From: Pseudomonadota bacterium | Lineage (GTDB): Bacteria > Pseudomonadota > Gammaproteobacteria > Steroidobacterales > Steroidobacteraceae | DNA length: 7,138 bases | Assembly: GCA_018241455.1 (NCBI GenBank) | Contig: JAFEDW010000104.1 | Coordinates: 1-7,138, forward strand | Reading direction: 5' to 3' | Shown: positions 5,811 through 7,138 of the stretch, in pieces | Numbering within the stretch: the first letter of the stretch is position 1 | Layout: each line of letters starts with the position of its first letter | Position numbers and translations under genes: made by a program | The notes under the pieces: model-generated | Database searches by the model: none | What the model was told of the DNA's origin: nothing | Seen by the model: only the letters and a program-made list of their open reading frames with translations

Positions 5811-6838
5811 CGGTGGACGCCCCCACCCGCACGCGCGGCCGGAGCGAAACGCGGCCGGAGCGAACCGGCAATGGCACGCACGGTATCCGGCGGCACTTCG
5901 CCGATCGCCGTCACGCGATGCCCATCGACTTCGGTGGATGCAGCCGACGAGGACCCGAGCCGCGTCACGGTCGGCGGCGCCGGATCGCGCTGCCCATTGG
6001 CCGCGCTACCCGATTGCGGTTCGACGAACACCGAGACCGAAGCCAGGCCGTCGCTGAACACCAGGTGCGTCACGGCGTGTGGATTGTCGCCCATCAGGCG
6101 CGTGGAATTCGCCACCAGGCGAAATCCGGCCGGCAGGTCGGCGGCGTCCCAGGTGGTATCGGCCGGCGGCTGCGGGCCGGCGGCGCCAGCAGCCCCACGG
6201 CGCAGCAGGCGGAAATCGTGCACCGGCAGGGCCGGCTGCAGCGCGCCGTCAGGAACCCGCGCCGGCAGCGTGAGGTCGGTGAACACCACCTGCTCGATGA
6301 CGCGCCCCGACACCGTGTGCAGCTGCGTCTTCAGCGGCATCGCGCTGGCCTCGTCGATCCACACGCGATAGCCGTAGCGCAGGTCGTCCTGCGGTTCGAC
6401 CAGCAACACGCGCGTCTCGCGGCCGCTGATGCGCGTCGGCGCCTCTTCGCTCAGGCGATACATCTGCCCGGCCGCGGTGTCGAGGCCCTGCAGCCCGGTC
6501 AGCAGCAAGCCCGCCTTCGGATCGCTCTCGACCAGCACCACGTGCCGGTCCGGGAAATAGGCGCGCAGTTCGCCATCGCGCCGGATGACTTCGCGCCCGG
6601 ATCCGTCGAGCGAAACGAGCCGCTCGGCAAAACCCTCGCCGGCGCCCCGATGCACGATGCGCAGCGTCTCGGTCTGCCCATCATGTTCGTGCACGAACGT
6701 GCCCTGGTAGTTGCGGTTCGCCAGCGCGCGTTCCATGCGCTCGAGCAGGCCACGCGCGTCGTCGGCGACCGCCGCGAAACTGGCCGACAGCGCCACGATG
6801 GCGAAAACCGGCCCGAACCTGTGGCTATTTCCCGCCAT
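5807..6838 (-). CDS. rseB: Sigma-E regulatory protein RseB/MucB, periplasmic
   Basis: RseB binds the periplasmic domain of the anti-sigma factor RseA, shields it from DegS cleavage, and senses envelope stress (lipopolysaccharide or lipoprotein signals in E. coli). The 343-residue protein starts MAGNSHRFGPVFAIVALSAS, a signal peptide with likely cleavage after AVA (residue 25). The mature protein opens DDARGLLERMERALANRNYQ, then GTFVH (46-50), the family's most recognisable start of the LolA-like domain. A middle part with YGYRVWIDEASAMPLKTQL and a C-terminal MucB/RseB domain (LPAGFRLV through EVPPDTVRAIAGSL) follow. Family length is about 316-320, so the excess lies in a loop (SGSAANGQRDPAPP) and a tail (FAPAARAGGGVHR). 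The frame is open to 7060, but the ATG at 6838 is the only start that precedes a signal peptide; it overlaps rseA by 14 bp and has CAAAGG nearby. The tail carries a 16-bp duplication. Confidence 0.93.
   Translation of the reverse strand: MAGNSHRFGPVFAIVALSASFAAVADDARGLLERMERALANRNYQGTFVHEHDGQTETLRIVHRGAGEGFAERLVSLDGSGREVIRRDGELRAYFPDRHVVLVESDPKAGLLLTGLQGLDTAAGQMYRLSEEAPTRISGRETRVLLVEPQDDLRYGYRVWIDEASAMPLKTQLHTVSGRVIEQVVFTDLTLPARVPDGALQPALPVHDFRLLRRGAAGAAGPQPPADTTWDAADLPAGFRLVANSTRLMGDNPHAVTHLVFSDGLASVSVFVEPQSGSAANGQRDPAPPTVTRLGSSSAASTEVDGHRVTAIGEVPPDTVRAIAGSLRPRFAPAARAGGGVHR
5834..5864. repeat. Tandem duplication, 16-bp period, at the rseB 3' end
   Basis: The 15-bp sequence cgcggccggagcgaa occurs at 5834-5848 and again, perfectly, at 5850-5864, a 16-bp period. 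It encodes the RseB C-terminus from SLRPR to FAPAA in two different frames, because 16 is not a multiple of three. The stop that overlaps the next gene's TTG start depends on the present frame. Confidence 0.9.
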
Positions 6839-7138
6839 CGGCCTTTGGCGACGCTGGCGCCGGTGCCGAGGCCGGCGACGGCGCAGGCGCAGGCGCCGGT
6901 TGCACCAGTTCGTTGCCCACCAGGTCGGAAAGCAGGTTGCGGCGCGCCAGCGGCGTGGAGTACTCGCTGTGCGCGACGACGTAATCAGCGAGCGAACCCT
7001 GCAGTGCCAGGTTGTTGTCGTTGCCCAGCGGCGGCACGGTGTAGCTGGCCAGGCCGCCACCCGGCGTGCCCGGACTCGCGCCCACCAATCGCAGGTTGGC
7101 GCTGGCCACCGCTGCCGGCACGACCGTACGCGCAGCCA
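6825..7138 (-). CDS. rseA: Anti-sigma-E factor RseA, C-terminal periplasmic part only
   Basis: The visible 103 residues are the C-terminal end of a protein that begins beyond the right edge. Position directly upstream of, and overlapping, rseB identifies it as the RseA/MucA-type anti-sigma factor. These proteins hold the stress sigma factor RpoE at the inner membrane through an N-terminal cytoplasmic domain, cross the membrane once, and expose a periplasmic tail bound by RseB. The family-like stretch is LADYVVAHSEYSTPLARRNL, about 50 residues before the stop. The last 26 residues are a low-complexity Ala/Pro/Ser tail ending KADGGK. The sigma-binding domain and membrane segment are not in the window, so their integrity cannot be judged. 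A GTG at 7121 is in frame but is almost certainly an internal valine codon, since the frame stays open to the edge. Confidence 0.82.
   Translation of the reverse strand, partial: AARTVVPAAVASANLRLVGASPGTPGGGLASYTVPPLGNDNNLALQGSLADYVVAHSEYSTPLARRNLLSDLVGNELVQPAPAPAPSPASAPAPASPKADGGK
6846..6899. repeat. Low-complexity Ala/Pro/Ser-coding stretch ending rseA
   Basis: This GC-rich stretch encodes 18 residues made only of Ala, Pro and Ser near the RseA C-terminus, beginning PAPAPAPSP. Repeats of ggcgc and gcaggc on the plus strand underlie it. It ends 7 bp before the rseB start codon. Such tails are usually disordered and vary in length between close relatives. Confidence 0.7.

Noticed and set aside
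6839..7060. An N-terminal extension of RseB by 74 residues
   Set aside because: It overlaps the rseA coding end in another frame, is Arg/Trp-rich, and would bury the signal peptide that begins at 6838.
1..7138. A hidden novel defence, mobile or secondary-metabolite system
   Set aside because: Every segment is accounted for by a conserved housekeeping cluster with gaps of at most 60 bp. There are no transposase, integrase, CRISPR, tRNA or inverted-repeat boundaries and no composition break that I can see.

Overview
This window is a tightly packed, GC-rich stretch of bacterial chromosome. All nine genes lie on the minus strand, so transcription runs from the right end to the left end. Gene content and order (rseA, rseB, a small glutaredoxin-like gene, lepA, lepB, a DUF4845 gene, rnc, era, recO) match the conserved sigma-E/translation/RNA-processing cluster of Gammaproteobacteria. 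The GC-rich codon use and the DUF4845 gene between lepB and rnc point to a non-enteric gammaproteobacterium of the Pseudomonas, Xanthomonas, Nevskia or Chromatiales kind. I cannot name the genus from the sequence alone.

Layout from right to left. Positions 7138-6825 hold the C-terminal end of the anti-sigma factor RseA, cut by the window edge. Positions 6838-5807 hold RseB (MucB), a periplasmic regulator with a signal peptide. Positions 5810-5562 hold an 82-residue thiol-redox protein with a CxxC motif. After 60 bp with a perfect TATAAT comes lepA (5501-3708, elongation factor 4). LepB, signal peptidase I, follows (3670-2582) with an unusually long, multi-membrane-segment N-terminus. Next are the DUF4845 membrane protein (2557-2192), RNase III (2188-1475), the GTPase Era (1464-574) and the N-terminal four fifths of the repair protein RecO (574-1).

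The genes touch or overlap at four joints (rseA/rseB 14 bp, rseB/glutaredoxin 4 bp as TTGA, era/recO 1 bp as TGATG, DUF4845/rnc a 3 bp gap). This suggests one or two polycistronic messages with translational coupling. RseA and RseB control the envelope-stress sigma factor. LepB processes exported proteins at the membrane. LepA acts on ribosomes, RNase III matures rRNA, and Era helps assemble the 30S subunit. The cluster thus joins envelope stress, export and ribosome assembly. The periplasmic protease gene mucD, which follows rseB/mucB(C) in Pseudomonas-type clusters, is absent between rseB and lepA.

No stretch longer than 60 bp lacks a gene. There are no RNA genes, mobile elements or CRISPR repeats. 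I found no clear new system. The points worth a second look are local: the extended LepB N-terminus, the pilin-like N-terminus of the DUF4845 protein, a 16-bp tandem duplication that sets the rseB C-terminus, an 11-bp tandem duplication over the lepA stop codon, and a putative lepA promoter.
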